Shown one piece after another: positions 52,001 through 61,350 of a stretch of DNA of 64,000 nucleotides. The position numbers and the translations under genes were made by a program. Every line of letters starts with the position of its first letter. Within the stretch, counting starts at the first letter, position 1. The notes under the pieces were generated by a model. It worked only from the letters and a program-made list of their open reading frames with translations. It did no database searches and was not told where the DNA came from. This DNA is from Beaufortia kweichowensis (lineage: Eukaryota > Chordata > Actinopteri > Cypriniformes > Gastromyzontidae), in contig CM032794.1 in assembly GCA_019155185.1 (NCBI GenBank), forward strand, positions 2,147,988 to 2,211,987, read 5' to 3'.

Positions 52001-52483
52001 CGAATGCATCACGGTACTAGCAGTAAAGCATCGCACAAATCACAGCTGGTCGTTGGTATCAGATTTTGTATCTTTATTTATGACACAAATCCTATCGGTC
52101 CGCTGTCGCAGACGTGTAAACGCCTGGAAAGCTGTGAAAACCGGTCACATCTGAAGGTAATGATCAAGCGGATGAAATGCATCTACGTTGTCTGTTCATG
52201 TCCCTTTCTCTCCCTTCAACTAAACACAGACAGTCACATGCATACAGAGCTACTAGAGAGCACATGAGATTGATACGATTAGAATTCAAACCGAAAAGCA
52301 ATTTGCTGATGTGTTGACGTGGATTTATGCTCCGAGACATTTAACTAGCAAATGTGTCTCACAACGGCGCATATGCATAGCGACCCAGACAGGTGCTTAG
52401 AGAGCAGTGATGCTTTTCAGAATAATGCGAGGAAAAAGTTTAACGACCATGCATTAACGTTTCTTTATGAATAACTAATGATA

Positions 52484-52549
<66 letters not shown>

Positions 52550-53327
52550 TATCTGCACTATTATCACGAGTGTAATCTCACATTACATTGAACGCCGACC
52601 AAATACCAAAACCATGCTTCACGTTAACTTTCCGATGAGGCAACACTTACAAACGATTAACGTCACGCAGAGCTATATATAAAACTGATTCAAACTATCG
52701 TGTAACACTTATATGCGCATATTTTATAACGTTCCGGTTGTAAAAAGACATGCTTCCCGTAAAGAGGGCTTGGCAAATAAAAAGAAAATCAACATTTTTC
52801 CCACTGATTTCTCCTGCGATGAGATGCTGCACATACTGTAGACTCCAGCGCGCGCTCCGCATGCATAACGTGCACATAGCCCTCCGTAGACTGTATCTAA
52901 TAGAAAAAGTTTCAATGTACAATACCTGACCCGAGAACATATCAGTAATTCCATCGCATCGGTAGTGTGACTAGGCTCTCGGTGGAGCAGATACCTGTCT
53001 CATCATCACCTGCGCTACAGCGAGCGAGCGCACTCCATCCACCGGCATGTCAACACAATTCTCCACGACTGTCACTGTTCACCTCCGAGACGGCTTGAGC
53101 AAAGCACACGCTATCAGCCGATCAACCATCGCACACAACATTAGACTTTCTCACAACCCGGTATATTCCCGTGCATTCGCAGCTCCCGTACGTTCCGCGC
53201 AGGTTATGAGACCGGGCGACTTCTTGGGCGCTCCGTCTCCCCGCAAAACACGCTCCAGCCCTGGAAAACAAGTTCTCACCTCTAGTTCTCTCCACACCGA
53301 ATCCTGATTACACCTGTCCCACGCCAT
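22319..53327 (-). CDS. ppargc1a: ppargc1a, PGC-1alpha transcriptional coactivator (13 coding exons, spliced)
   Basis: Nuclear coactivator that docks on nuclear receptors, ERR and NRF-type factors and drives mitochondrial biogenesis, oxidative metabolism and gluconeogenesis. Exons, high to low coordinate: 53280-53327, 50109-50288, 38614-38808, 37718-37840, 35964-37074, 35173-35218, 34929-35002, 31237-32274, 30027-30119, 28617-28737, 26131-26252, 25788-25939, 22319-22422. All introns are GT-AG and phases chain correctly once one missing base in exon 8 (31434-31437) is allowed for, giving about 1,135 residues. Domain order: activation domain (1-140), LLAVL (86-90), LKKLL (142-146), LLKYL (207-211), extended exon 5 region with LSQLL (402-406), TP-rich sites (553-600), DHDY (687-690), RS segment (about 915-970), RRM (about 1011-1085), conserved C-terminus. 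Alpha rather than beta is shown by the exon 3 sequence, the GSPFENKTIERTLSVE block and the VNLRHDGDNFGFITYRY segment. The start is the MAWD methionine, conserved with mammals. Confidence 0.97.
22572..22758. mobile_element. TTAA-flanked MITE in intron 12
   Basis: TTAACCCTTGCATGGTGTTC at the left end pairs with GAACACCATACAAGGGTTAA at the right. TTAA at both outer ends is the target-site signature of piggyBac-type elements. 187 bp, no coding capacity. It also contains an internal repeat (ACGATTCATTATTTTTT twice). Confidence 0.75.
24491..24986. mobile_element. Tc1-like short inverted-repeat element, copy A
   Basis: Starts ACAGCACCAGTCAAATGTTT and ends AAACTTTTGACTGGTTCTGT, an imperfect terminal inverted repeat of the widespread Tc1-type fish terminus CAGTACCAGTCAAAAGTTT. 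It is about 0.5 kb with no transposase, so non-autonomous. Its interior is the reverse complement of the element at 29502-29922. Confidence 0.75.
25180..25307. repeat. (CT)n microsatellite in intron 12
   Basis: About 128 bp of CT interrupted by a few GT and CACACA units. It reads as (GA)n in the ppargc1a transcript. Confidence 0.97.
25788..25939 (-). CDS. ppargc1a: ppargc1a exon 12 (second half of RRM)
   Basis: 152 bases, phase 2 in and phase 1 out. It encodes GDNFGFITYRYTCDALAALE, where NFGFITYR is the RNP1 motif, then NGHTLRRANEPHFEL and ends KSNYTDL. TTTCAG acceptor and GTAAGC donor. Confidence 0.96.
26131..26252 (-). CDS. ppargc1a: ppargc1a exon 11 (first half of RRM)
   Basis: 122 bases, phase 0 in and phase 2 out. 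It encodes EERRMVYVGRLRADSTRTEL then KRRFEVFGEIEECTVNLRHD. MVYVGRL is the RNP2 strand of the RNA recognition motif, and FEVFGEIEEC is the conserved helix 1 to beta 2 region. Confidence 0.96.
26253..28616 (-). other. ppargc1a intron 10
   Basis: 2.4 kb. Contains a short GA run at 26276-26291, a dispersed-repeat terminus near 26585-26650 and a GA array at 28050-28079. Nothing coding. Confidence 0.88.
28050..28079. repeat. (GA)n microsatellite in intron 10
   Basis: Uninterrupted GA run of about 15 units. Confidence 0.97.
28617..28737 (-). CDS. ppargc1a: ppargc1a exon 10
   Basis: 121 bases, phase 2 in and phase 0 out. It encodes YDSYEEYQHERLKREEYRRD followed by a charged helix ending TQRQKAL, the linker between the RS segment and the RRM. 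CTGTAG acceptor, GTAAGT donor. Confidence 0.96.
28738..30026 (-). other. ppargc1a intron 9
   Basis: 1.3 kb. Contains the Tc1-like inverted-repeat element at 29502-29922; nothing else recognised. Confidence 0.88.
29502..29922. mobile_element. Tc1-like short inverted-repeat element, copy B (opposite orientation to copy A)
   Basis: Begins CAGTACTAGTCAAAAGTTTT and ends AAACTTTTGACTGGTACTGC. Its interior (for example ATAACACAATTGTAATTGTG and CATCCAAAATAAATGAACAC) is the reverse complement of copy A in intron 12. No coding capacity. Confidence 0.75.
30027..30119 (-). CDS. ppargc1a: ppargc1a exon 9 (RS-segment exon, divergent)
   Basis: 93 bases, phase 2 in and out, CACACAG acceptor, GTATGT donor. 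It encodes a divergent sequence beginning SPHNMDDSTFIPRIYKSPRS and ending FGRRPR. The mammalian exon here is richer in RS dipeptides. The ending joins exon 10 to give RRPRYDSYEEYQHERLK, which is strongly conserved and confirms the splice. Confidence 0.88.
30120..31236 (-). other. ppargc1a intron 8
   Basis: 1.1 kb between exons 8 and 9. The short ORFs here have no recognisable domain. Nothing else seen. Confidence 0.88.
31237..32274 (-). CDS. ppargc1a: ppargc1a exon 8 (large exon, DHDY motif and start of RS segment; contains an apparent 1-bp frameshift)
   Basis: It begins GLTPPTTPPHKASQENPFKT (second TP-rich site) and continues with KGPEQTELYAQLSKAS, FGDHDYCQS (687-690, the host-cell-factor docking motif of the PGC-1 family), a Ser/Ala-rich stretch and RDQEIREELNKHFGNPQQAF. 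It then runs SSSSFSWSSVSPPSTQLSPQ and RSRSRSSSHHRRRSLSRSPY, matching the mammalian SVSPPK and RS region. The DHDY and RS halves are in different frames. They rejoin exactly if one C is added to the C run on the minus strand at 31434-31437, which also restores the phase-2 exit that exon 9 needs. Without it, translation shifts and stops early in exon 10. No alternative splice explains it well; a base-call or assembly error is most likely. Confidence 0.93.
32275..34928 (-). other. ppargc1a intron 7
   Basis: 2.65 kb. Holds a short ATTAC repeat near 33186-33215; otherwise unique-looking sequence without coding potential. Confidence 0.88.
34929..35002 (-). CDS. ppargc1a: ppargc1a exon 7
   Basis: 74 bases, phase 2 in and phase 1 out. 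It encodes NDDKGSPFENKTIERTLSVE followed by ISGTPG, a block almost unchanged from mammalian PGC-1alpha and diagnostic for it. TTGCAG acceptor, GTAAAC donor. Confidence 0.96.
35173..35218 (-). CDS. ppargc1a: ppargc1a exon 6 (micro-exon, TP site)
   Basis: 46 bases, entering in phase 1 and leaving in phase 2. With its split codons it encodes AKPTILPLPLTPESP. The LPLTPESP segment corresponds to one of the two phosphodegron-like threonine sites described in mammalian PGC-1alpha. TTCTGCAG acceptor, GTAAGT donor. Reading through the donor meets a stop at once (AAG TAA). Confidence 0.95.
35219..35963 (-). other. ppargc1a intron 5
   Basis: 745 bp between exons 5 and 6. No repeat or coding signal recognised apart from a short C run near 35477. 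Confidence 0.9.
35964..37074 (-). CDS. ppargc1a: ppargc1a exon 5, greatly extended (370 codons)
   Basis: 1,111 bases, residues 183-552, entering in phase 0 and leaving in phase 1 (TTAG then GTAATC). The first part, TENPWNSRPRG...RRPCTELLKYL, matches the mammalian exon and carries LLKYL at 207-211. The rest has no counterpart in mammalian PGC-1alpha. It contains a Ser-rich tract (about 242-281), a Gln run, a Gly/Arg-rich stretch, RYMHSYSQPPR (349-359), a basic RKRR segment followed by LSQLL (402-406), and an acidic-hydrophobic segment (470-514) around LNLDLENWLSMPEQ and DVFDDV. The mammalian exon encodes roughly 70 residues. The whole length is open in one frame, which supports real coding. 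The opposite strand is also open because of composition and is not a gene. Confidence 0.93.
37075..37717 (-). other. ppargc1a intron 4
   Basis: 643 bp between exons 4 and 5. No repeat or coding signal recognised. Confidence 0.9.
37718..37840 (-). CDS. ppargc1a: ppargc1a exon 4 (main NR box, LKKLL)
   Basis: 41 codons, residues 142-182, phase 0 at both ends. It begins LKKLLLAPANSQLSYNQY and ends RIRPTPAVAK. LKKLL is the principal nuclear-receptor interaction box of PGC-1alpha. TTTGTAG acceptor and GTAGCT donor. Confidence 0.96.
37841..38613 (-). other. ppargc1a intron 3
   Basis: 773 bp. Contains a 24-bp unit repeated twice in tandem at 38427-38474, each copy with a TTGGTCAC half-site. Nothing else recognised. 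Confidence 0.9.
38427..38474. repeat. 24-bp tandem duplication in intron 3
   Basis: GTACCCATTTTTGGTCAC plus AAGCCC, repeated once with a single A to G change. Confidence 0.9.
38614..38808 (-). CDS. ppargc1a: ppargc1a exon 3 (LLAVL motif)
   Basis: 65 codons, residues 77-141, phase 0 at both ends. It starts KIDEENEANLLAVLTETLDS and ends EPEEPSL. The LLAVL leucine motif (86-90) lies in the activation domain. The acceptor is an AAG type (CCCCCTAAG), less common but the only one that gives the conserved K-I-D-E join. The donor is GTAAGA. Confidence 0.96.
42660..42880. repeat. Dispersed repeat with GGGTGGACTATCCCTTTAA terminus
   Basis: The right end TCGGGTGGACTATCCCTTTA is a frequent terminus of cyprinid DNA elements. 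An internal inverted pair (AGTCACCATTCACTTT / AAAGTGAATAGTGACT) flanks a short loop. In intron 2. Confidence 0.4.
44519..44552. other. Perfect 14-bp hairpin in intron 2
   Basis: CCAGCCAATGTTAA, a 6-base loop TGGGAT, then TTAACATTGGCTGG. The stem is a perfect inverted repeat. Confidence 0.9.
49672..49830. repeat. Dispersed fish repeat (GGTCCTGGAGG type), diverged
   Basis: TTCTCAACTTTGGTCCTGGAGG at the left and GTGTCAGATAAGGGGGACAT near the right are both landmarks of a common fish repeat. In intron 2. The right terminal part is decayed. Confidence 0.5.
50109..50288 (-). CDS. ppargc1a: ppargc1a exon 2 (N-terminal activation domain)
   Basis: 60 codons, residues 17-76, phase 0 at both ends (TTCCAG acceptor, GTAAAG donor). 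It encodes the acidic activation segment beginning CAALVGEDQPLCPDLPELDL and continuing DSFLGGLKWYSDQSEII, nearly identical to the mammalian exon. In mammals this region recruits CBP/p300 and SRC-1. Confidence 0.97.
50542..50775. mobile_element. TTAA-flanked MITE in intron 1
   Basis: TTAACCCTTTCATGCGTAG at the left end pairs imperfectly with CATGCATGAAAGGGTTAA at the right, again with outer TTAA. About 234 bp, non-coding. Related in ends but not interior to the intron 12 element. Confidence 0.7.
51005..51105 (+). repeat. SINE relic in intron 1
   Basis: GTAGAGCATTGGGTTTGATA is a decayed tRNA-like head, and CTGGATAAAAGCATCTGCCA is the typical fish SINE 3' core. Confidence 0.55.
51596..51740. 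promoter_or_regulatory. GC-box/CCAAT/ETS cluster in intron 1, candidate alternative promoter
   Basis: In an AT-rich intron this block carries two overlapping GC boxes (gggcggggcgggg, about 51677-51690), two inverted CCAAT boxes (ATTGG at 51664 and 51725), an ACGCCC box and an ETS-type ccggaa at 51626-51631. On the minus strand, ATG at 51634 opens seven codons (MFRFPKT) ending exactly at a GTGAGT donor in phase 0, which would join exon 2 in frame. On the plus strand, ATG at 51789 opens six codons before a GTGTGT donor. Either or both directions could be used. Confidence 0.4.
52485..52546. repeat. (GATA)n microsatellite in intron 1
   Basis: About 15 uninterrupted TAGA units. Confidence 0.97.
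53280..53327 (-). CDS. ppargc1a: ppargc1a exon 1 (start exon)
   Basis: It encodes MAWDRCNQDSVWRELE, 16 codons, ending in phase 0 at a GTGAGA donor. Mammalian PGC-1alpha starts MAWDMCNQDS, so this is the canonical N-terminus and fixes the start codon at 53327-53325. An upstream in-frame ATG at 53381 exists, but the sequence between it and MAWD aligns with mammalian 5' UTR rather than protein. Confidence 0.96.
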
Positions 53328-53463
53328 CCAGCCCCTGAATGACGGTATACGAAAAAACAAAAAAGAAATCACGGGCGGCAAAAGACAAAATCCACTCGCT
53401 CCGGATCGCGCTCATGCAGGAAAGCGCCCCTCACTGACAATGAACCGAGGGCACCTGTCTTAC
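53328..53463 (-). promoter_or_regulatory. ppargc1a: ppargc1a 5' UTR (conserved)
   Basis: On the minus strand this reads TAAGACAGGTGCC, then a TGCATGAG segment, and ends GTCATTCAGGGGCTGG directly before ATGGCGTGGGAC. These blocks match what I recall of the mammalian PGC-1alpha 5' UTR at the same distances from the start codon. The transcription start probably lies close to 53463 by analogy. Confidence 0.6.
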
Positions 53464-53560
53464 AACTGCTTTCCATCACATGACAAAGCTATTAAAAGTA
53501 GGCAGGAGAGTGACTCCCCTTCGCCGTTACTCGCCAATGACGTGCAGTAAAGAAGGCGGG
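53464..53560 (-). promoter_or_regulatory. ppargc1a: ppargc1a proximal promoter
   Basis: No strong TATA box. In the gene direction there is an AT-rich TTTTAATAG element followed by an E-box-like CATGTGA (plus 53477-53498). A CRE half-site joined to a CCAAT box, CACGTCATTGG, lies at 53534-53544. The mammalian promoter is CREB-responsive through a CRE at a similar distance, so this is the likely equivalent. A GC box (ggcgggg) lies just upstream on the plus strand. Confidence 0.5.
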
Positions 53561-55233
53561 GCCTGGCACGCGCATAGTAAATCTTTCCCAACTATAAAAC
53601 CTCTCTGCGTGCCACGATGTGTGCGCAGCCCGTTTCCTTTGACATTTCCTTTTTTCATTATTTTATAACCCCTAACACGTTCACTTATATGTATTCTTGT
53701 GCATGCAGTATATTTTGTCCTCACAATTGTATAGCTCAACCTGGGAGCAACATAAAAGCCTGAAGAATTACTGATGAAATACGCACAAAACCTGTTTACA
53801 TTTAATCTTAAAAGTAATCTGTAACATAGGTCAGTGGAGTCGGAAGAGTGGTCGGGAATAATTCACGACTCTGTCGGGACTTTTTACACATCAGCGCATC
53901 CATCAGATGCTGCTATTTCTCATATCAAATGTAATTATATTTGCGCCGCTTAAGAAAAGCTTTTAATCCTAATGACTTTCGTTCACCGGAGTAAACAATC
54001 ACCGGAGGCCTCTTTATTAAACAAATCTGCGGCGGTGTCGCTTATCTTTAAACAGTGCGGACGAAAAAATAATGTAAATAAAATGACAGATGATGCATGG
54101 GTTGGTTATTTGAGAACACGCTCGATATTTCTTGAAGACCGTGATGAAGGTTCACGGAATACTTTGAATCTATATAGCTCCGAGGCATTGGCTTTACTCG
54201 AATGCTCACATTTCAGCGAACAGTGTGTGTGTGTGTGAAGGGAGGGGTGTGTGTTGAAGTACTATGCTGTGTGGTGTATATATACGCCAGACTCTTGGCT
54301 GACGGACACCGGGTTCGAGCTCACTCGATGCCGCTACATATGTAGCGCTGCTGTCGGCGTCTTCCTTTGCGCAATGTACAAGTCATTCTTCTTTACACTG
54401 AGGCTTCACAGTTTGCGCAGCATGATGGACTGAAGAGTTTGGAAGCTTGAGATAACGCGTGTAGTCAGACGCTGTTCTGGGGTTCCCAGAGTTCCGCGCA
54501 AAGTACATTCTGCTGTACTATCTGAACTGTTAAGCAGATGACGTTAAAATTATCAAAAGAATCATCTGAAGACATGAAGACCTGATGGCACAGACGAGGT
54601 AATAAAACATTGGGTGGTATTATTAAAGACTATTATTAAAGACCGAAGCCCACCCCTAGCGCCGCCCATGTGTACAGTGTCAACAGTTCATGTATACGAA
54701 ACATGCTTACAGAAAACAAAAAACGGGAGGTTTGTAGATACAATCTGCAGCTCCAACACTGGTGACCGCACTAACAAACTGTCTAGACAAATCTTTTAAG
54801 GTATTTGTGACAAAAAAATAGAATTTACATGGAAAAATAATAATGCTAGTATGGGGAGGTATATTCAGTTAGAGCTGGATGACAATGGAAGCTTTCATGA
54901 TATCTAAAAACAGTTAAAAAAATCTTACATTAACTAAAGCTAACACTTAGTGCAAATATAGCTATATATATTTCCCAGAATTGTATGTTTTATGTGACTG
55001 TAGGGTATATATTTTAGGGCAAACAGAGCAAGCATGCTATATCCACAGGCGACCACCCTTATCTCATACGGTTCTTACATGGAAGCATAAACACAATGCC
55101 AATGCAACATAAATACACCACTCTGATGTTATATTCTTATCAATGACGATGGAGCTGGAAGGATGAAAATAGATGGTTGCTTAACTATGGTAGTAGTTAG
55201 TAGTTAAGTATGGTAGTATTAAGACATGTGACT

Positions 55234-55234
55234 G

Positions 55235-55260
<26 letters not shown>
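55234..55260. repeat. (CT)n microsatellite in the 5' flank
   Basis: Short uninterrupted CT run followed by TTACACACAC. Confidence 0.95.
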
Positions 55261-55265
<5 letters not shown>

Positions 55266-58200
55266 CACACAACATGCTGCAAGCCTTATCTGATTGTTCT
55301 CTTTATGGCAATTTAAAAAATGCAAGCTAACTCTCTGTTATGATTTCCTTGATTTAGGTTTTGATTTGTGTTCCTTTTCTTTCACTTACTCATAGCTAAA
55401 CATTTCCAAGAGAATGACAATGAGTCTACAAACCTGTCTTAAGCAGTGGTCTCCAGTCAATATGAACATCAGCCACATTAAAAATACATAACACAAACAA
55501 AAGGCATTTATTCTGGACACCAGTGTGTTTTTGTTCTTGTATATAAAATGATGATCCCTCTAATAAACCTCTGTTAAAAATCTAATTTGAAAAAGACAAG
55601 GCGTTGGTCTGTAAAGATAAGTTTAACTTGTGCTTGGGAATGCACATTAAAGCTATGTCGGATAAGGGCTTAGACACACCGACACTGTAAAACATTTATT
55701 AACATGGACTTGAAGGCAGATTTGGGGCAAACCCTAGGAGCTTACCTTGCAGTTTGAAGGCATCTGTGCTTATATTTGCAAAGCTATTTTGTGGGAAATA
55801 CTCCCACAATATTTCACACTTGATTTGAAGATGGAGGCAACAAACAAAACAAACATATGACATGTTTTTTACAATGGCACTGTTTTTAATATAGCATTCG
55901 TATCTGCCAGTTAAATTAGCCACAGATGGATACTGGAAATGGTGGAAGGAGATGAATCATCTTTGAACAAACTGGAGATACTCAGACAGATAAAGTTAAA
56001 TCTGGCATCAGAACCGAGAGTGGAGTGAGAGAATTAAAAGGGAAAAACAAAAGATTCAAAGATGTATAATTTAGTGTTCATATCTGCCAGTGAAATTACA
56101 GTCACAGAGGAATACAGAATGAAAAAGTCCAGTCATCCATACAAAACACTTGTGAAATCAGTAACTTTGGATTATCAGGAACAAATGACCGCATCCCACT
56201 ATATTTGTAAGCTTGACAAAGTTACATGTCTTATCAAAGACATCCTCCAGATGAAAGCATCTTGAAGGATAATAAGAGAGTCTCTAAAATACACTTAACT
56301 TAAAATGCATCACCTCACCACACAACGCATCACGGATACAATAAAACCCAAAATAATAGCGGCAAATGGAACACAGTTCCTCTGAAAGGAAGTCATCTTG
56401 AGAGAGGAATCAAAGAAAGCTATTCAGCCTAGTCTATCAGAACAAAAGCCTTTCTATTGACGAATTCAGCCATTTCACAGAGGTTTGGAGTGTGGCCGAT
56501 TGCTACCTTGGAGGGCCCGGTGTGTATTATTGCAGTAAATGGCATAGCGAGGCTGGAGCGTGCTAGCCAGGGCTCAGCTATGAAATTGGAAATAACAATG
56601 GTGAAACACAACAGCGTATCCACACGAAGGACATAAGTCAAGAGAGAAGTATGGGCTCAGTAGGAAAGCCTGGTGATATTTTGTGGAGAGAAATCTTGAC
56701 ACACCAAAGCCTCCTGTGGCCGAAAATATCACAGTCACGCAAAAAAAACAGCTCTGGTTTCTTGTCAGAACGGCATATGTGAAAGGGCTCCTGCATCTGA
56801 GTCTGTTATTAAGGCATGTTAGAATCACTATGCGGATCATGAAAGATGCATGGAGGAAAACACGTGTCTGGCAGAAAGACGAGAGGGTGTTTACAAGCTC
56901 GGGAATGACACGCGTTCGCGTGGAAGCAGGGATTATTTTAAGGCTTTCACGTGATTTGTCAAGAAGTGAAGGACAGTTCGCCGTCCGTCCGGAATTAAAT
57001 CGATTAAAACCGCAACATCCACAACGTCACACTTGTTATTGCCATTAAAATGGAGGGGTTGAAAAACGCATTAGCAAACGTCCTGGTATGATTAGAAGTA
57101 GAACTCTCTTTGTGTGAGAAGATGAGTTTGCCTCTCTTACTCTCTCAGCAGTGCCGGCGAGAATTAGGTCACTGTTTGAGCGCTGTGCCTGCAAGAAACT
57201 CCATGTTAAACCGTGACGTGAAATGGTGAAGGAGGGTGGTAGGGAGGTGCACAGGTAGAACATTTAAAATATCAGTTATCAGAGAGTGATGAGGAGAAAG
57301 AGGAACTTACACGTGTGCTGTCGGCTTGCATACGGGGTGAAACTAGGTGGAAAGCCCTTACGGCATCATTAAAAAGTCTGTATCATCATAATTTTTTCCC
57401 CTTACAGAGTAATTTCTGCTATTGGCCACCCCGCCCCATAAATTGTAACAGCATACCTGGATTTCAGGGTAGATTGGAGACAAAACATTTGGTAATATTC
57501 CATGTTAATGTAATTTATAGTGAATAAAAGATGGTTATGTAACATAAACACACATATAACATCTATAAACTCTTGAAGTCAATAGTTGATGAACAATTGA
57601 CACAAAAACAATGAGTAATACAAACAGTCATGTAGAAAGTGAAGACTCACACCTTTAAAATATACCAGAACCCATCCAAACACAACCTCTGTTTACTTTC
57701 TGTTCTTGGAAATTCAGTAATACAATTTACAGAGGAAAGCGTTTTTAGGGAAACCATGATGAAACTTCTAAGCTGATTCATTTCATATTTATGACAAATA
57801 CTAGGCTTTCAAGTGAGAAACGCTAACTATAAGAGAATACAAAATGTGTGAATTACTGTCTGGGCCTGTGGTTTATGTTTATTACATTTTCACTGAATGG
57901 TTAACCACAACAACAACCATTTTCACGGTGAGGTTGGGTTTCTCTGACTTTGATAATGTTCTACGCAGCGGTTCCCAGGCCTTGGTTAACAAATATCTCT
58001 CTAGCAAGCTACTAATGTTGTGACACAACATTAGTCTACAGAGGATAGTTTGGTACTTTAAAGTAGTAGAGGAGAGAGTCGTGGCCCAATTGGCCTGAAA
58101 AGCAGTCATGCAGTAAAGTGCCAGCTCCACAATTCCCATGTAATTAAGCTAGAGATGGTTGGCTGATTTAGTGGTTGTAGTTTTCAGTGAAATTTTTGAG

Positions 58201-61200
58201 CTGACAGAATGACTGAAATGTCCACATGTGTGGAAAAATGAATGAAATCTAATTAAATTAGTAAAGACTTTTCTTATATTTAATACAGTAATAGCAAAAT
58301 GCTTGCCGCATTGGAGGCATTTGTAGTGCAAACACTTAATATTTACGAAGAAAAAATAAATTGTCAGTAGTTGCAAGATATAAAAAATTCTCTTGTTCCT
58401 TTATTTCAGACAAAGCTGCTAGCAAATGAAATGTGAACGAACAGAAATTGTTTACCCAACCCTCAACTTTATTGCAAACTCGCTCCGTAATTATTCAGCT
58501 GCAGTTTTTGGCACAGAAACGGCTATATTCAGTAACAGTCTCTCATTGTGGAGGTCCATCCCTTCATTCTCTCCAGAGACCACCGGCAGGCTTGTCAGTA
58601 CGGTAAACAGGATTTATCATCCAGATGACGCATGCAATTAGAGAGTAATTGGCATATCATCTGGACATGAGGAAAGATGATACACGTTCAGCGGAGATAT
58701 GCAAGAGCAGTTACAATGACCAGCCAACAGGGAAACGTTTTCAAAGTACGGAAATGCATGCAAACCTGTTCACCAGATTACCATGTTTGCATGCTGTAGA
58801 GATTACCCTTGTGACTTTCTTCTGCAAAAAAAAAAGAAGATATTTTGAAGAGGTTTTGTACAAAACAACATCCAAAACGGCCTCCATTGTATGAACATAA
58901 AACCACAGAGAGATTTATCAAATATATATATTTTTTTGTGTTTAACAGAAGAAAGAAAGTCTATATGAGTTTATTTCTTTTATATGAGTTTCTTTTTTTC
59001 TGGCTTTTGGAAGAAGACATTTCATTTTGAATGACATGAGGGTAAATAAATGATGACAGATTTTTTATTTTTGGCTAAACTTTAAACAAATGTATAAATC
59101 ACTATGCCATCCTTTTTAAATACTGTCACTGGAGTTTGCTAAGGCAAGCATTGTTACTATTGCTTTTATATGTAACCTTTATTGCATGAACATGAATGAT
59201 AGTGTCCCATTAAGAAGAGATGTGCTACCACATTCCAAAAGATCAGATTTATACATGGACTTATCAGATTTTCACCTGGCAGACAACAAAATAGACAACA
59301 AAATCCTATAGATTTACATTGCAGGAGGGACTTGAGGGTGGGGTCTTGCCATCTGAGCCAATAAGAAAGTGCTATGTATTACTCCAAGACAACCAAACCC
59401 TCTGTAACAACTTCAAGATGGGACAAAACAGCTGACATTTTCTTTAGCAGATGTAAAAATTTAGTTTGCTTTGCTTAACGTGGTTCAAAACTGATGGGTG
59501 TTTTATGGTGGGTAAACTCTTGCTGCTTTGAAATGCAATAAGCACTTCATCTTATAACTCATTCACTCACTCATTACTCATTCACTTACTAGTTTACTCG
59601 CTTTCTCTTCCTCGCTTTCCGTTCCTTTAGTTTAAGTCATACATTTATTCATTTACATACTAAGCTATTTATTTACTCCGTTCTCCACGCTCATGCACCC
59701 ATTTCCATACAAACTCACTTACATAACAGTTTTATGCATTTATCTCTTCATCTATTTCCATTTTAATTCACTTATACTTCTGGTCACTTACTTACGTTGT
59801 AATTTGCATACTAAATGACACTTTCTCCTCGCAGTAACTCGTTGGGTAGTCTTAATTGCCAGCTTAGTTATTTACCCACTTATTTAGTCATGTTCCCCTC
59901 GTGCCTCGTGGCTTATACGGCTCTTACAACAATGCTTCATTAGACCAAACCTCAGACGGCCTCCGGTTTGGGGCGAGGGGCGAATAGTAAATTTGCATAA
60001 AAGAGAAGAGCCGCTAGGGGTTCAATCAATCTCTGAACATGGTATTGCTGAGACAAAACTGACCATGGGGACAGGTTTATACAGCCATAGACATTCATCA
60101 CAAGACAGATATACTGTTATAGGGAGTGCAGAAATGATCAGGGATAAAATTCACACGGCCCCAGACAATTTTTTACGGACGTGGGCCCTTTGCCCTCGAG
60201 GCCCCCCGAGTAAGCTATACTATATCCTCCTCCTTCCGGATGCGTGTCTATTTATTTTTTTTAAATGGCATTAAGATGGCATCATATAGACATATAACAT
60301 TTACCAAGATTACAGCTTTTGCTTTAGGTCTACACAATCCGTGCTTCCACTCCAATTAAGTCACTGAAGTCAAAGCAACCGAGCCCGGACAACAAAACTC
60401 TTGGGGTGATTTTTCAGAGAGGAGGTCACCGTTGTGGATGCTGATAACCTACAAAGGCGGTGAGGTAATTTGCGGCGAGTCTCCTATCACAGCGGAGGTC
60501 CGGCGACGTGCTGGGGCGAGGGCCGCATTGCCGTGATGCCGGGGAAAATGGCTGGTAGAGATAGCCCTCCAGTTTTTCATCACGCCGGTTTCGCCGCTGC
60601 GGAGGCAGGCGGGGAGAGGGCCGGAGACCGTGAGGGGTTAAGGGATTAAGAGAAACCGAATACTTCGTTTCAGAACTGATTTCTCAACCTCACAGCGTGC
60701 GTGAGATAGTTGGGTAAAAGTCTAAGAGGAAGAGAAGATGGGGGAAGGGAAACAGAGGAATAATTCTTTAGTCAAAGCCCATCAGTGGTTGGGTTTATGT
60801 GCGTGAGGGGAAAAGAGATAGCGAGCGTGTGAGTCACTGTGAGAGAGATCTGGAGAAGAAACTGTGTATGCATATGTGCTGGTGAGGGACTAACTAGGTC
60901 AGGGCTTCTTGTTATTTACTGGAAGAATCGCATCCTATTTCGCTTTATATTTCGCATGTTTATTTTGCATCAGTATGTTAAACGGCCACGATAAATGAAT
61001 CCCAACCTATTTCCTATTCTGGGCGAGGAACCCTAATTTAAAGGTGAAGTGAATAGGGGACACATTCATTTCTCTGGAGGGACGTTATATCTCTTTGTGC
61101 ATGTGGAAACAGTGTCATCATACCTTGACAGCGTGGAAAAATAAATACCTTACGTGTGGCTTTTTATCTGGCTATATTTAGTAGTCAGACGTTTCATATC

Positions 61201-61350
61201 TTGTGAAGAATCTGTCATGCCATTTTCCTCTTCAATGCATGTTGTGACATCTCGTGACTTTTGGCAGCCGGACCTCATCTCGTCCATGTCCAGAGTTTAC
61301 CTTTGTAGATGCATTTGTATGTGTGTTTAATTACTTTTTCTTTTTTGTAA

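Larger units (their letters stand above)
50289..53279 (-). other. ppargc1a intron 1
   Basis: 3.0 kb GT-AG intron. It holds a TTAA-flanked inverted-repeat element (50542-50775), a SINE relic (51005-51105), the promoter-like GC/CCAAT block (51596-51740) and a GATA array (52485-52546). I see no other coding sequence. Confidence 0.9.

Noticed and set aside
22319..53327. Assignment to PGC-1beta because of the RYMHSY motif
   Set aside because: Exons 2, 3, 7, 11 and 12 match PGC-1alpha far better; only the exon 5 module looks beta-like.
54240..54440. A plus-strand promoter with TATATATA and a short ORF
   Set aside because: The AT word alone is weak evidence; no splice site, homology or long ORF follows.
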